Source: an uncultured bacterium (GTDB lineage: Bacteria; Cyanobacteriota; Vampirovibrionia; Gastranaerophilales; Gastranaerophilaceae). Taken from it: 51,597 bases of DNA. Shown here one piece after another: positions 41,733 to 51,597 of this stretch. Below the pieces are notes generated by a model, which had not been told where the DNA came from, made no database searches, and worked only from the letters and a program-made list of their open reading frames with translations. Positions within the stretch are counted from its first letter, which is position 1; every line of letters starts with the position of its first letter. The stretch covers positions 1-51,597 of the forward strand of contig CAOJDT010000004.1 in NCBI GenBank assembly GCA_948433295.1. The letters run 5' to 3'. The position numbers and the translations under genes are program-made.

Positions 41733-44700
41733 GTGGCTAGAGAAAGAGTAAAAAGCACAAAAATTCAGACAAATCAGGGTCAAACCTCGAAACCCACTAA
41801 AGACGCGGTTATTCGAGGAGGGGGTACCCCTAAAAGACTCTTGTTCGCAGCTATATTTGCCACTATTGGGATGAGCGTCCCTGCTTACGCGGACCCTGTA
41901 GAAGAAACGCCGCAATATAGGCCTTTACCTGACAATACCCCGGTTGATTTTAATATAAACAATGAAATTCTTTTAACTAATGACTTTAGTGTACTCAGCT
42001 CTTACAGCTTTTCTAACACGTATCAAAATAAATCGCGCACGGGAGTGCCGACTGGCTTCGCCGCAAATGCCTCTTATTCTGTGGTGAAAGGTACTGCTGA
42101 CGACTATAATTATAAGACTGAAACATTCGATGCTGACGGTACAAAAATTATTAATTATTTTAAAATAGTTATTAATACCTCTAATTTTTCTCAATTGAGT
42201 AATGTTAAATGGACGGAAGTAACTGCTGATACAAGTGGAGCTATAGCTGTTCATTTACCGAATAATCAGGTTAAATATTTAAGTTATACGTATACACCTC
42301 CTGCAGGTTATGCTTCAACATCAACACGAGTAGATTCTGTAAGCAGCAGTGCGGATATTAATAATAAACTTTTTGATGGTATTACCAACAGTGTTACATC
42401 CGTAGGCAGCAATTCTTATGGAGGTTCGGATTCGGATAGGGGTTCAAACGGCGGAACAAACGCAGACGCTTATGCTTCTGCCAATGCTAGCGCAAGTATT
42501 AATACCACTAACAGAGGAGGTGCGGTTAACAATACTTCTAACAACTCATCTGTCAATATAACCTCTGATTTTAGAGGTAACAGTGTAAAACAATATACTA
42601 CAGGCGGAAGAGCAACCGGCGGTGATGCTTCAGCAACCGGCGGTACTGCGTCACATTATGCTTCGGACGACCACTCTTCCGGTTCCAGTGCAAATGCAGA
42701 CGCAAGCGCTTCAGCAGATGCGACAGCAAATGCTTATGCTTCTTCTAACGGTACAGCAAATTCTTATGGTGGTGCTATATCCAATACCGGTTCGATAGGT
42801 AAAGTAAAAGCTAATTTTATAAATAACTATTCTTATGCGGAAGGCCGAGGCGGATATGCTGAAGGTGGTACTGCACATGCACAGGGAGGTTCTGCAACGG
42901 CAGTAGCAGGTGATGCGTCTGCAAGCGCTTCTCAGACAAAAACAGAGACAACAAACAGTGATGTTTATGTTTCTGCAAGTGCCTCAGCGTCAGCGGATGC
43001 AAGTGCTTCTGCGTCAGCAGATTGTGATGTTTCTGCGGTAGCAAATGGAACCGCAAATGCCTATGGTGGTGCTATATCTAACGATAACGGAAACATGGGC
43101 GATATAGAAGGCGATTTTGTAGGAAACTACGCAAGCGCATTCGGTAAAGGCGGAGAGTCCCACCATGGTTCAAGTACGGAATATGGCGGCAATGCTTCTG
43201 CAACTGCAGGCTCAGCGACGGCAACGGCAAGTGCTTCCGGTACGGTTACAAACCCCAATGATTCCAGCCAGACCGCCTCTGCAAGTGCTTCTGCAAGTGC
43301 TTCAGGCGGAAGCAATGACAGCGATTCCGACAGAATGATTTATCCATGGAGATATAATTATTGGGTTGATGCATTAGCGAATGCCTATTCGTCAGAAGAT
43401 GAATATACAGATGCCGGTACCAGTTATGATTACAGTGAAACTGCAATAGGTACTGCTTATGAACGTGGCGGTGCAATCTATAACAGAGCTTCGTCATCAT
43501 CATATAGTATAGGTAATATTAACGGTAATTTTACCAACAACTATGCTCTTGCAAGAGCCGAAGGCGGTATAGCAGGAACCGACACAAGTACATATACATA
43601 CGCATACGGCGGTGCAATTTATAATGAAGGATATATTGGTACCATTAACGGAGATTTTACGGGAAACTATGCTTCTGCCGACAATGAAACCTATGGCGGC
43701 GGTATTTATAATTCAAGAACCATTGCAGGAATCACAGGTACTTATACCGATAACCATGCAGTAGCAAATTCCGGAACCGCATACGGTGGCGCTATTTATA
43801 ACACCGGTACTTTAACGAACGGTATTTCAAATTCTAATTTTATAAGAAACTATGTTGAGGGTAAAAATGCCGTTGCAGGTGGTGCCATCTACAACACTGC
43901 CGCAATATCAACGAACGGAATTCTCGGTAATTTTATAGGCAACTATGCAGCAACAACCGCTACATCAAGTTTAGCGCAGGGTGGTGCCATTTATAATTAT
44001 AGCAACTCTTCGAGGTATACTGTTGCAAAAATTGCAGGTGAATTTATAGATAACTATGTTTTCTCCGGATATGGTGCATTGGGTGGTGCATTATATAACC
44101 GTATGCAAGTCACGAATATTACCGATTCGAATTTTACGGGCAACTATGCGCAAACCTCTTCATCATCTGTATCTTCTTCTGCGAAAGCTGCGGGCGGTGC
44201 TATTTATAATGGACGTTACACAATAGACAATATTCAAAATACAAAATTTTCGAATAACAAGGCACTTAATAATTCAAGTTTTGCTTATGGCGGTGCTATT
44301 TATAATGAAGGTACGATTAATAATATAGTTAATTCGACATTTACCGGCAACTATGTACATTCGTCAACAAATAATGCTTTTGGCGGCGCTATTTATAATT
44401 CAAGTTCATATAGAATTAATACACTTTCTGATTCGATTTTTAAAGATAACAATGCTATTTCAGGCACGGGAGATGCCTATGGCGGAGCGATTTATAACGC
44501 AAATAACATTCAGAATGTAACAGGATTGACCTTTGAAGGTAACCATACCAATACGACATCCGGAATTTCCAGAGGCGGTGCAATATACAGTTCAAGTAAC
44601 TATTTGTCCACAATTAAAAACTCGAATTTCTTAAATAACTACGCATATTCCGCATCAGGAACAGCTGAGGGCGGGGCATTGTATATGCCTTATAACTTTA

Positions 44701-47700
44701 CTATTCTGGCAGACAACGGAAATTCTGAATTTACAGGTAACTACGTTCAGGTAGGAAGCGGAGCAAAAGTATACGATGCTATATATGCGGATTCGTCAAG
44801 CAGAACAATTAGCTTAAATGCTCAGAATAACGGTAAGATATTATTTAACGATAACATAAACGGGGTTTCAGGATATCGTGTAAATTTTGGCGGTAATTCA
44901 ACAGGTAAAATTGATTTCTTCGGGCAGATAAACAATTCCGGTTCGGTTACTCTTTCAAATACAGTCCTGACCATGGGTCAAAATTCGTTTAACACTTCGG
45001 GATTAGTTTTTAATGCTAACAGCGGTACGATTGACCTGAAAGATGGTGAGTACCAAACATACAATATTAATCAAATTGCCGGTTCAACATCTGCCAGGTG
45101 GAATATTGATGTGGATCTCGCTTCGAAAAAATCCGATATGATTAAAACAGGTACTCAATCTTCGGGCTATGTATACATCAATGATGTTTCGACCGAAGGT
45201 ATTCCTGAAGAAGACGGGACGATTAAAGTAAGAGTTCTTGATACTCAAGCAGGCGGTTTACAGCTTTCTTTGAACTCAAGTTTAACTCAAAGAAAACAGC
45301 TTAGTCAGGTTGAAAGGGCTCATACGGATAACTTAACACCTGATGTTGCATGGAATACTAAATATATCGAAACAGTTGACACTTATACAACATACGGTCA
45401 ATTAAAACTTGCAACAACGGTTACAACAAACGACAGTATAGAATACGTAACCGAAACTCAAAAGACAGGTTCAACTACAAGAGAAGCAGGCGATACGCTG
45501 AGTCTTTGGAATGGTCTTGAATCTGCGACAAAAAACTTTAACTTTGCTGCGGCAGGCAATATTTATACATCTACCGAAGACGTCGGCGTTTCGGGCGGTA
45601 CAACTCTTAACGTAAACGGTGTTGCAAGCGGAAGTTCAAAATCAACCATTAATCTTAACGGACATACAGGTTTTGTTGTCAACAGCGGTAAAACTTTAAA
45701 TCTTAAAAACGTAAACTTTACTAATGCCGTTAATTCCGAAGGTTCGGTCGCTGATATAAAATCAGGTGCAACGGCAAACTTGACGAATATAACTTTAACA
45801 GCTGCAAATTCTAATGCTTCATTGAAAAATGCAGGAACCTTAAATGTTGTAAGCGGAACAAATAATCTTAACAGCAGTATTTCCGGTACCGGTACAACAA
45901 ATATTAACAGCGGCTCGGTTCTCACTATGGGAAGCGGGGCTAATATTACTCAAGGTACTGTTAACGTTAATAACGGTACTTTGAATATGGCTGATAACGG
46001 TAAAGTTAACGGAAATCTTGTGCTTGCTGCGAACGGTATTGCAAATATGTCAGCAAACGGTATTACTAGTAACGTATCAAACGCAGGTAATCTGAATCTT
46101 TCGGGTGGTAATTTATCCAAAGCGGTAAACGGTACAGGTACTACAACTGTTAAAGGGAACCTTACAAATTCAGCGGGAATCAATCAGGCTGCAACCGTAA
46201 ACAGCGGTGTAACGCTGACAAACAACGCAAATCTAGGCTCAGAAACGGGTGCGATAACAAATTCCGGAACGATAAATACAAGTGCCTCTTATGTAAAAGG
46301 AAATATTTCAAACCTCGGGGTATTGAACTTTAATAACGGTACCTTGACAAAAATAGTAACCGGCGGCGGTCGTACAAACGTAAGCGGAACAGTAACCAAT
46401 ACAGGCGGAATCAATCAGGCAGTAACGGTGAACAGCGGCGCAACCCTGACAAATAACGCCTCACTTGGTTCAGATACAGGTGCGATAACGAACGCAGGTA
46501 CAATAGTCTCAAATGCAGGCAATATTAAAGGAACAGTAACCAACAACAATAACCTTACCTTAAACGGCGGAACACTTGCCAAAGCGGTTTCAGGTACAGG
46601 CACTACAAACATTACAGGCGGCGTAACCGCAAATTCAGCGATATCTCAAGCAATTTCAATAACCACTGCAGGTACATTAACTGCAAACGCGGGTAATATC
46701 GGCGGTAATGTGTCGAATGCAGGAAAATTAACCTTAAACGGCGGCACTTTATCGAAAACCGTAACAGGTGCAGGAACCACAAATATTACGGGCGGCGTAA
46801 TCGCGAATTCTGCAATTTCTCAGGCTATCTCAATAGCAGCGGCAGGAACCTTGACCGCAAATGCGGGTAATATCGGCGGTAACGTTGCAAACACCGGCAA
46901 ATTAAATATTTCAGGCGGAACATTAAATAAAATTGTTTCGGGTACAGGTTCAACATCTATTACGGGCAATGCGACAAACTCAGCGGGAATTAATCAAGCC
47001 GTGACTGTCAACAGCAGTGTAACTTTAACCAACAATTCAACACTCGGTTCAGATAACGGTGCAATTACGAATGTAGGTACTATTAATTCTAGTGCAAATA
47101 ATATTAAAGGAACCGTTTTTAACTCAGGTAATTTAAACCTTTCGGGCGGAACACTTGCAAAAGCGGTAAATGGCAACGGAATAACAACTATTACCGAAAA
47201 CACCATCAATGCTGCAGGAATAAACCAGGCAGTTACGGTTAACAGCGGTAAAACTCTCACAAACAATGCGGCTTTGGGTTCTGACACAGGCGCAATTACA
47301 AACGCAGGTACTATAAATTCTAGCGCGGGTAATATTAAGGGTACTGTAGCTAATACAGGCAAATTAAATTTAAACGGCGGTACACTTGCCAAAGCAGTTT
47401 CAGGTACGGGAACTACAAACATTACAGGCGGTGTAACCGCAAATTCAGCGATTTCTCAGGCAATTTCAATAACCACCGCAGGTACATTAACTGCAAATGC
47501 AGGAAATATCGGCGGTAATGTTTCAAACGCAGGAAACTTAACCTTAAACGGCGGAACACTGTCTAAAACTGTTTCAGGTGCAGGAACCACAAATATTACG
47601 GGCGGCGTAACATCAAATTCTGCCATAAATCAAGCAATATCAATTACAACCGCGGGTACCTTAACATCAAATGCAGGAAACATCGGCGGTAATGTTTCAA

Positions 47701-50700
47701 ACGCAGGCAAATTAAATATTTCAGGCGGAACATTAAATAAAGTTGTTTCGGGCGCAGGTTCAACAACTATTACGGGCAATGCGACAAATTCAGCGGGAAT
47801 CAATCAGGCTGCAACCGTAAACAGCGGTGTAACGCTGACAAACAACGCAAATCTAGGCTCAGAAACGGGTGCGATAACAAATTCCGGAACGATAAATACA
47901 AGTGCCTCTTATGTAAAAGGAAATATTTCAAACCTCGGGGTATTGAACTTTAATAACGGTACCTTGACAAAAATAGTAACCGGCGGCGGTCGTACAAACG
48001 TAAGCGGAACAGTAACCAATACAGGCGGAATCAATCAGGCAGTAACGGTGAACAGCGGCGCAACCCTGACAAATAACGCCTCACTTGGTTCAGATACAGG
48101 TGCGATAACGAACGCAGGTACAATAGTCTCAAATGCAGGCAATATTAAAGGAACGGTAATCAATAACAATAACCTTACTTTAAACGGCGGAACACTTGCC
48201 GAAACTGTTTCAGGTACGGGAACTACAAATATTACAGGTTCGGTGCAATCTAATGCATTAATTTCTCAGGGAATTTCTGTTGCAGGTTCAGGAACATTGA
48301 CTTCCAATGCAAATAACATTGGCGGAAATGTTTCTAACACAGGCAGTTTGAAACTTTCAGGCGGAACTTTAAATAAATCTGTTTCAGGTAACGGTTCAAC
48401 AATAATTACAGGAAGTTTGACAAACACCGGCGGAATTAACCAGGCAGTAACAGTTCAGGGCGGTGTTGTACTTACTAACAACGCAAATTTGGGTTCTGAA
48501 AACGGTACTGTTACAAACACGGGAACAATTAATACAAATGCTTCTCATATCAAAGGAAATGTTGCCAACAATAATAATCTGACTCTCACTTCCGGAACGC
48601 TTTCCAAAAATGTTTCGGGTACGGGTACGACAAATGTAACCGGCACGGTTACAAATAATGCCGTTATTTCTCAAAATGTTAATGTAACCTCTTCGGGTAA
48701 CATGACCAACAACAATAATATCGGTAATGTTATTAACGACGGTATTTTGACGTCTTCCGCAAACCATCTCACAGGTACTATAGAAAATAACGGTACTCTT
48801 AACCTTTCAGGTGACCTTATTAAAACTATCTACGGAAACGGTACAACAAATGTCGGTTCAAGCTTAAAGCTTCATGACGGTACAGATATTAAAGGAACAT
48901 TGAATATTCTTAATAATGCACTGATATCTACATCAACCGACGCCAACAGCAATTACTCTATAGGTACTGTTACCGGTAACGGTAATATGAATATTTCGGC
49001 AGGTAATTTAACCGTTGTTAATAATGCTTCACTTCACGATTTTACAAACAGCGGCGTTTCGACAATTAAAGGAAACCTCAATACCACAGGTACAATTTCC
49101 AATTCTAATAAATTAACGGTTAACGGCGCACTTAATGCTCAAGATGTTAATAACTCTGCTGACGGTGTTTTGACATTCAAAAACGGTGCGGATGTTAAAA
49201 ATTTCACAAATAACGGTGAAGTTTATGTTACAGGAGATTTGAACGCTCACGATGTTATTAATAATGAACATACAATATTCAATGTAACGGGTGATCTAAA
49301 TGCCAATAATCTTACCAACTACGGTAATATGGAAGTTTTCGGAAATGTACTTGTTGCAGAAGTTGTAAAAAATACAGGCAGATTGGAAATTCTCGGAACA
49401 CTTACGGCTAATGAAGTTAACAATACTGGGGACCTTCTTGTTCATAATGGTGCAACCGTAAGCGTTGAAGGTAATTTGACGACTACCGAAAATATTGTTA
49501 CTTCGGGTATTCTTGATGTTGCAGGAAAAATTGAAGCCAATGATTTAACAAACAAAGGTGTTTTAACCGTAGGAAAAGACACTGATGTTAACGGTTTGAT
49601 AAATGAAGATTCGGGTAAAATCATTGTCAACGGCGATTTGAATGTTAATGGTGTAATTGACGGCAATTCTGAAGGTTACGGTCTTATTAACGATGGTAAT
49701 ATTGATGCGCAAAAAAATCTTATTGTAAATGCTGACATTAAAAATAACAACGTTCTTAATGTTGCCGAAAACATTAATGCAACAGGAAATATAGTTAATG
49801 ACGGCAACTTAACGGTTAACGGGAATGTAAACGGTAAAAACTTAACCAATAACAGCGTTGCAAATATTGAAGGTACTTTAACCGCAAACGGTAATATTTC
49901 TAATAAAAATTCTCTTACGGTTGAGGGTAAAGTTTCTGCCGAAGATATTACAAACGCATCGGGTGCAGTTTTAACTTTCAAAGGCGGTGCCGGAGTTAAT
50001 GATTTTACAAATGACGGTATAACAAAAGTAACCGGAGATTTAGCTGCAAATGAAATTATTAACAGAAATGATATAAATATAAGCGGTAACTTGACTTCTA
50101 CTGCAAATATTACAAATAACAATATTTTAACCGTTACAGAAAATATTACTGCGGAAAAAGATGTTACCAACAAAGGTCAGTTAACCGTACAAAAAGATTT
50201 GTCTGCAAAAGGCAATATAACAAACGATGATAATTTGATTGTAAACGGCTCTGTATCGGGTAATAATATTAATAACAACGGCACCGCAGTTATTGGCGGA
50301 ACTCTTGACGCTGCAGGAAATCTTGCAAATACTAACGGAACTTTAACCGTAACGGGTCACTTATCTGCAAAGGATTTGACTAACACCCAAGGTTCAATAG
50401 TGTTGAGAGACGGCGCAGATATTCGCGATTTTACAAACAGTGAAAAATCCGTATTTGACGCTTCGGGTAATATTACCGCAAATATGATTAATAATGCGGG
50501 CGATATTAATATTCAGGGAACATTAACCGCAGATAATGATATTACAAATACAGGAAGCTTTGATGTCAACGGTTCGGTTTCTGCTGGCAGCTTGCTTAAC
50601 GAAAACACTGCGTCAATTTCGGGTTCTTTAACAGCAAAAGGCAATGTTACAAATAACAACGAATTGACCGTTACAGAAAATATTTCCGCTCAAGGTGATA

Positions 50701-51597
50701 TTACAAATAAAGGAAACCTGGATGTAGACGGTTCTGTTTCAGGTAAAAACATTACGAACGAAAATACCGCTGATATTCAGGGTTCTTTGACTGCGCAGGG
50801 TAATATTAATAATACAAACTCTTTGAATGTGCATCAAAATATGACTGCGACAGGTGATATTACAAATACAGGAAATCTTGACGCAGACGGTTCCGTTGAA
50901 GGTAATAACATTTTAAACGACAATACGTTTGATATTGCAGGAACCTTAACCGCAAAAGGTAATATAACAAATAATAATAAATTAAATGTTGCCGAAAATA
51001 TTAATGCAACAGGCGATATCACAAATACAGGAAATCTTGAAGTCAAAGGTTCTGTTGAGGGTAATAATATAATAAATCGCAGTATTATTGATATTGCGGG
51101 TACTCTGATTGCAAACGGTAATCTTTCTAATACAGAAAGTTTAACCGTTGCTGGTCATGTTGTTGCCCAGAATGTTACCAATGCGGCGGACGCGGTTTTA
51201 ACTTTAAAAGACGGTGCAGAATTCAGAGACTTTACAAACAGCGGTCTTGCTTCTATTACCGGTGATGTTTCGGCTAATGAAGTCAGAAACGATAAAACCT
51301 TAAATATTATAGGTTCATTATCAACAACCTCAGACATAACAAATAATGACGAATTGACAGTTAGCGAAGACATTACAGCTACAGGCGACATTACGAATAC
51401 AGGAAACTTTGATGTCGATGGTTCTGTAAGTGCAAATAATGTTATTAATGAAAATATTGCAGATATCGCAGGTACATTAACTGCTGAGGGTAATATTACC
51501 AACAGTAACGAATTGTCAGTAGCAGGACATGTTATTGCCCAAAATGTTACCAATGCGGCGGACGCGGTTTTAACTTTAAAAGACGGTGCAGAATTCA
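41733..51597 (+). CDS. Giant repeat-rich exported adhesin (incomplete at window end)
   Basis: At least 3288 codons from GTG 41733 (GGAAG upstream; the ATG at 41731 is out of frame), with no stop found in the window. A long basic N-terminus and signal peptide (KRLLFAAIFATIGMSVPAYA, cleavage near residue 55) indicate export. Then come a ~110-residue unique part and an Ala/Ser/Gly-rich section (42.4-43.3 kb). Next are Pmp-like beta-helix repeats of the form GGAIYN...FTGNYA (43.4-44.7 kb), with the GGAI and FxxN tetrapeptides known from chlamydial polymorphic membrane proteins. After a spacer, two series of Asn/Gly/Thr repeats follow (45.6-48.8 kb and 48.8 kb onward). Likely a surface beta-solenoid of the autotransporter/adhesin type; its C-terminal anchor is off the window. 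Confidence 0.85.
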   Translation, partial: MARERVKSTKIQTNQGQTSKPTKDAVIRGGGTPKRLLFAAIFATIGMSVPAYADPVEETPQYRPLPDNTPVDFNINNEILLTNDFSVLSSYSFSNTYQNKSRTGVPTGFAANASYSVVKGTADDYNYKTETFDADGTKIINYFKIVINTSNFSQLSNVKWTEVTADTSGAIAVHLPNNQVKYLSYTYTPPAGYASTSTRVDSVSSSADINNKLFDGITNSVTSVGSNSYGGSDSDRGSNGGTNADAYASANASASINTTNRGGAVNNTSNNSSVNITSDFRGNSVKQYTTGGRATGGDASATGGTASHYASDDHSSGSSANADASASADATANAYASSNGTANSYGGAISNTGSIGKVKANFINNYSYAEGRGGYAEGGTAHAQGGSATAVAGDASASASQTKTETTNSDVYVSASASASADASASASADCDVSAVANGTANAYGGAISNDNGNMGDIEGDFVGNYASAFGKGGESHHGSSTEYGGNASATAGSATATASASGTVTNPNDSSQTASASASASASGGSNDSDSDRMIYPWRYNYWVDALANAYSSEDEYTDAGTSYDYSETAIGTAYERGGAIYNRASSSSYSIGNINGNFTNNYALARAEGGIAGTDTSTYTYAYGGAIYNEGYIGTINGDFTGNYASADNETYGGGIYNSRTIAGITGTYTDNHAVANSGTAYGGAIYNTGTLTNGISNSNFIRNYVEGKNAVAGGAIYNTAAISTNGILGNFIGNYAATTATSSLAQGGAIYNYSNSSRYTVAKIAGEFIDNYVFSGYGALGGALYNRMQVTNITDSNFTGNYAQTSSSSVSSSAKAAGGAIYNGRYTIDNIQNTKFSNNKALNNSSFAYGGAIYNEGTINNIVNSTFTGNYVHSSTNNAFGGAIYNSSSYRINTLSDSIFKDNNAISGTGDAYGGAIYNANNIQNVTGLTFEGNHTNTTSGISRGGAIYSSSNYLSTIKNSNFLNNYAYSASGTAEGGALYMPYNFTILADNGNSEFTGNYVQVGSGAKVYDAIYADSSSRTISLNAQNNGKILFNDNINGVSGYRVNFGGNSTGKIDFFGQINNSGSVTLSNTVLTMGQNSFNTSGLVFNANSGTIDLKDGEYQTYNINQIAGSTSARWNIDVDLASKKSDMIKTGTQSSGYVYINDVSTEGIPEEDGTIKVRVLDTQAGGLQLSLNSSLTQRKQLSQVERAHTDNLTPDVAWNTKYIETVDTYTTYGQLKLATTVTTNDSIEYVTETQKTGSTTREAGDTLSLWNGLESATKNFNFAAAGNIYTSTEDVGVSGGTTLNVNGVASGSSKSTINLNGHTGFVVNSGKTLNLKNVNFTNAVNSEGSVADIKSGATANLTNITLTAANSNASLKNAGTLNVVSGTNNLNSSISGTGTTNINSGSVLTMGSGANITQGTVNVNNGTLNMADNGKVNGNLVLAANGIANMSANGITSNVSNAGNLNLSGGNLSKAVNGTGTTTVKGNLTNSAGINQAATVNSGVTLTNNANLGSETGAITNSGTINTSASYVKGNISNLGVLNFNNGTLTKIVTGGGRTNVSGTVTNTGGINQAVTVNSGATLTNNASLGSDTGAITNAGTIVSNAGNIKGTVTNNNNLTLNGGTLAKAVSGTGTTNITGGVTANSAISQAISITTAGTLTANAGNIGGNVSNAGKLTLNGGTLSKTVTGAGTTNITGGVIANSAISQAISIAAAGTLTANAGNIGGNVANTGKLNISGGTLNKIVSGTGSTSITGNATNSAGINQAVTVNSSVTLTNNSTLGSDNGAITNVGTINSSANNIKGTVFNSGNLNLSGGTLAKAVNGNGITTITENTINAAGINQAVTVNSGKTLTNNAALGSDTGAITNAGTINSSAGNIKGTVANTGKLNLNGGTLAKAVSGTGTTNITGGVTANSAISQAISITTAGTLTANAGNIGGNVSNAGNLTLNGGTLSKTVSGAGTTNITGGVTSNSAINQAISITTAGTLTSNAGNIGGNVSNAGKLNISGGTLNKVVSGAGSTTITGNATNSAGINQAATVNSGVTLTNNANLGSETGAITNSGTINTSASYVKGNISNLGVLNFNNGTLTKIVTGGGRTNVSGTVTNTGGINQAVTVNSGATLTNNASLGSDTGAITNAGTIVSNAGNIKGTVINNNNLTLNGGTLAETVSGTGTTNITGSVQSNALISQGISVAGSGTLTSNANNIGGNVSNTGSLKLSGGTLNKSVSGNGSTIITGSLTNTGGINQAVTVQGGVVLTNNANLGSENGTVTNTGTINTNASHIKGNVANNNNLTLTSGTLSKNVSGTGTTNVTGTVTNNAVISQNVNVTSSGNMTNNNNIGNVINDGILTSSANHLTGTIENNGTLNLSGDLIKTIYGNGTTNVGSSLKLHDGTDIKGTLNILNNALISTSTDANSNYSIGTVTGNGNMNISAGNLTVVNNASLHDFTNSGVSTIKGNLNTTGTISNSNKLTVNGALNAQDVNNSADGVLTFKNGADVKNFTNNGEVYVTGDLNAHDVINNEHTIFNVTGDLNANNLTNYGNMEVFGNVLVAEVVKNTGRLEILGTLTANEVNNTGDLLVHNGATVSVEGNLTTTENIVTSGILDVAGKIEANDLTNKGVLTVGKDTDVNGLINEDSGKIIVNGDLNVNGVIDGNSEGYGLINDGNIDAQKNLIVNADIKNNNVLNVAENINATGNIVNDGNLTVNGNVNGKNLTNNSVANIEGTLTANGNISNKNSLTVEGKVSAEDITNASGAVLTFKGGAGVNDFTNDGITKVTGDLAANEIINRNDINISGNLTSTANITNNNILTVTENITAEKDVTNKGQLTVQKDLSAKGNITNDDNLIVNGSVSGNNINNNGTAVIGGTLDAAGNLANTNGTLTVTGHLSAKDLTNTQGSIVLRDGADIRDFTNSEKSVFDASGNITANMINNAGDINIQGTLTADNDITNTGSFDVNGSVSAGSLLNENTASISGSLTAKGNVTNNNELTVTENISAQGDITNKGNLDVDGSVSGKNITNENTADIQGSLTAQGNINNTNSLNVHQNMTATGDITNTGNLDADGSVEGNNILNDNTFDIAGTLTAKGNITNNNKLNVAENINATGDITNTGNLEVKGSVEGNNIINRSIIDIAGTLIANGNLSNTESLTVAGHVVAQNVTNAADAVLTLKDGAEFRDFTNSGLASITGDVSANEVRNDKTLNIIGSLSTTSDITNNDELTVSEDITATGDITNTGNFDVDGSVSANNVINENIADIAGTLTAEGNITNSNELSVAGHVIAQNVTNAADAVLTLKDGAEF
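42445..43320 (+). repeat. Ala/Ser-rich low-complexity coding region
   Basis: Codons for (Ala-Ser)n, such as ASASASADASASASAD, interspersed with GGAISN units. GCN/AGN/TCN codon runs make it liable to length change. Confidence 0.75.
46164..46534 (+). repeat. 371-bp perfect repeat, copy 1
   Basis: Identical base for base to 47784-48154, 1620 bp (540 codons) downstream, frame preserved. Confidence 0.9.
47784..48154 (+). repeat. 371-bp perfect repeat, copy 2
   Basis: Second copy of 46164-46534. Sequence between the copies is itself related at an 810-bp offset (for example 46569 and 47379), giving an 810-bp higher-order unit used twice. Confidence 0.9.
51168..51597 (+). repeat. 372-bp period repeats at the window end
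   Basis: 51168-51225 and 51540-51597 are the same 58 bases apart from one change (read QNVTNAADAVLTLKDGAEF). Diverged versions begin near 49139, 49938 and 50368 with (G/K)DGA and F.DFTN landmarks. Confidence 0.8.

Noticed and set aside
42445-48800. CRISPR array suggested by repeated motifs
   Set aside because: Repeats are coding, in frame, of variable spacing and diverged; there are no cas genes or spacer-like unique units.
42817-51553. Many minus-strand ORFs of 60-165 codons with Val/Leu/Pro-rich or Ala/Leu-rich translations
   Set aside because: They lie opposite the continuous + strand adhesin frame and their odd composition mirrors its Asn/Gly/Thr repeats; no ribosome binding sites or family motifs.

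Overview
The window is a low-GC bacterial chromosome segment from a diderm-type cell: it carries a TolC-like outer-membrane channel, an RseP protease and an exported giant adhesin. Several clues suggest a non-photosynthetic relative of Cyanobacteria, of the gut Gastranaerophilales/Vampirovibrionia kind. These are an LdpA-like iron-sulfur protein, many prepilin-like genes with the FTLAEVLITLGIIGIVAA signature, and a hypothetical protein with a QFTGY N-terminus. This placement is inference; there is no rRNA in the window.

Layout. 0-9.7 kb: a HEAT-like protein, a DprA-like SLOG protein, PcrA helicase, pilin locus 1, an NTF2-like exported protein, chorismate-pathway genes (aroC facing aroB-aroK) and a metallophosphoesterase. 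9.7-10.5 kb: an XRE regulator, a small protein and a compact antisense RNA/24-residue peptide locus (A). 10.5-16.7 kb: an EmrA/EmrB/TolC-type efflux cluster with two tandem EmrB paralogues and a MarR regulator. 16.9-21 kb: thymidine kinase, pilin locus 2, a CtpA protease and another prepilin. 21-31 kb: RseP, a glycosyltransferase, spermidine synthase, a HIT protein, small hypotheticals, a second antisense RNA/peptide locus (B), RNase HIII, PBP1A, a YkgJ-like protein and carbonic anhydrase. 30-41 kb: a kinase-like protein, ferritin, a class A beta-lactamase-like hydrolase, the LdpA-like protein, pilin locus 3, an aldolase-like enzyme, a MuF/serum-amyloid-A-like protein, ClpB and a DtxR regulator with a membrane partner. 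41.7 kb to the end: one uninterrupted open reading frame of at least 3288 codons on the + strand, encoding a repeat-built exported adhesin that runs off the window.

Two candidate undescribed systems stand out. (1) Four loci (47-58 minus strand, 4742, 17747, 34116) share near-consensus promoters, a ribosome binding site and a short leader ORF interrupted by an 11- or 12-G tract. In each of the three complete loci, removing exactly one G fuses the leader in frame to a downstream prepilin gene. The fourth, cut by the window edge, shows the same pattern. This looks like a family of contingency switches or slippage-dependent genes. (2) Two homologous loci (10.2-10.4 kb and 26.0-26.2 kb) each pair a structured, terminated + strand RNA with a convergent minus-strand ORF for a 24-residue hydrophobic peptide behind a near-perfect Shine-Dalgarno. 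This is the architecture of a type I toxin-antitoxin module.

Dispersed palindromic repeats recur and are read in frame inside the pilin leaders, right up to the prepilin cleavage site. I saw no tRNA, rRNA, CRISPR array or transposase gene.
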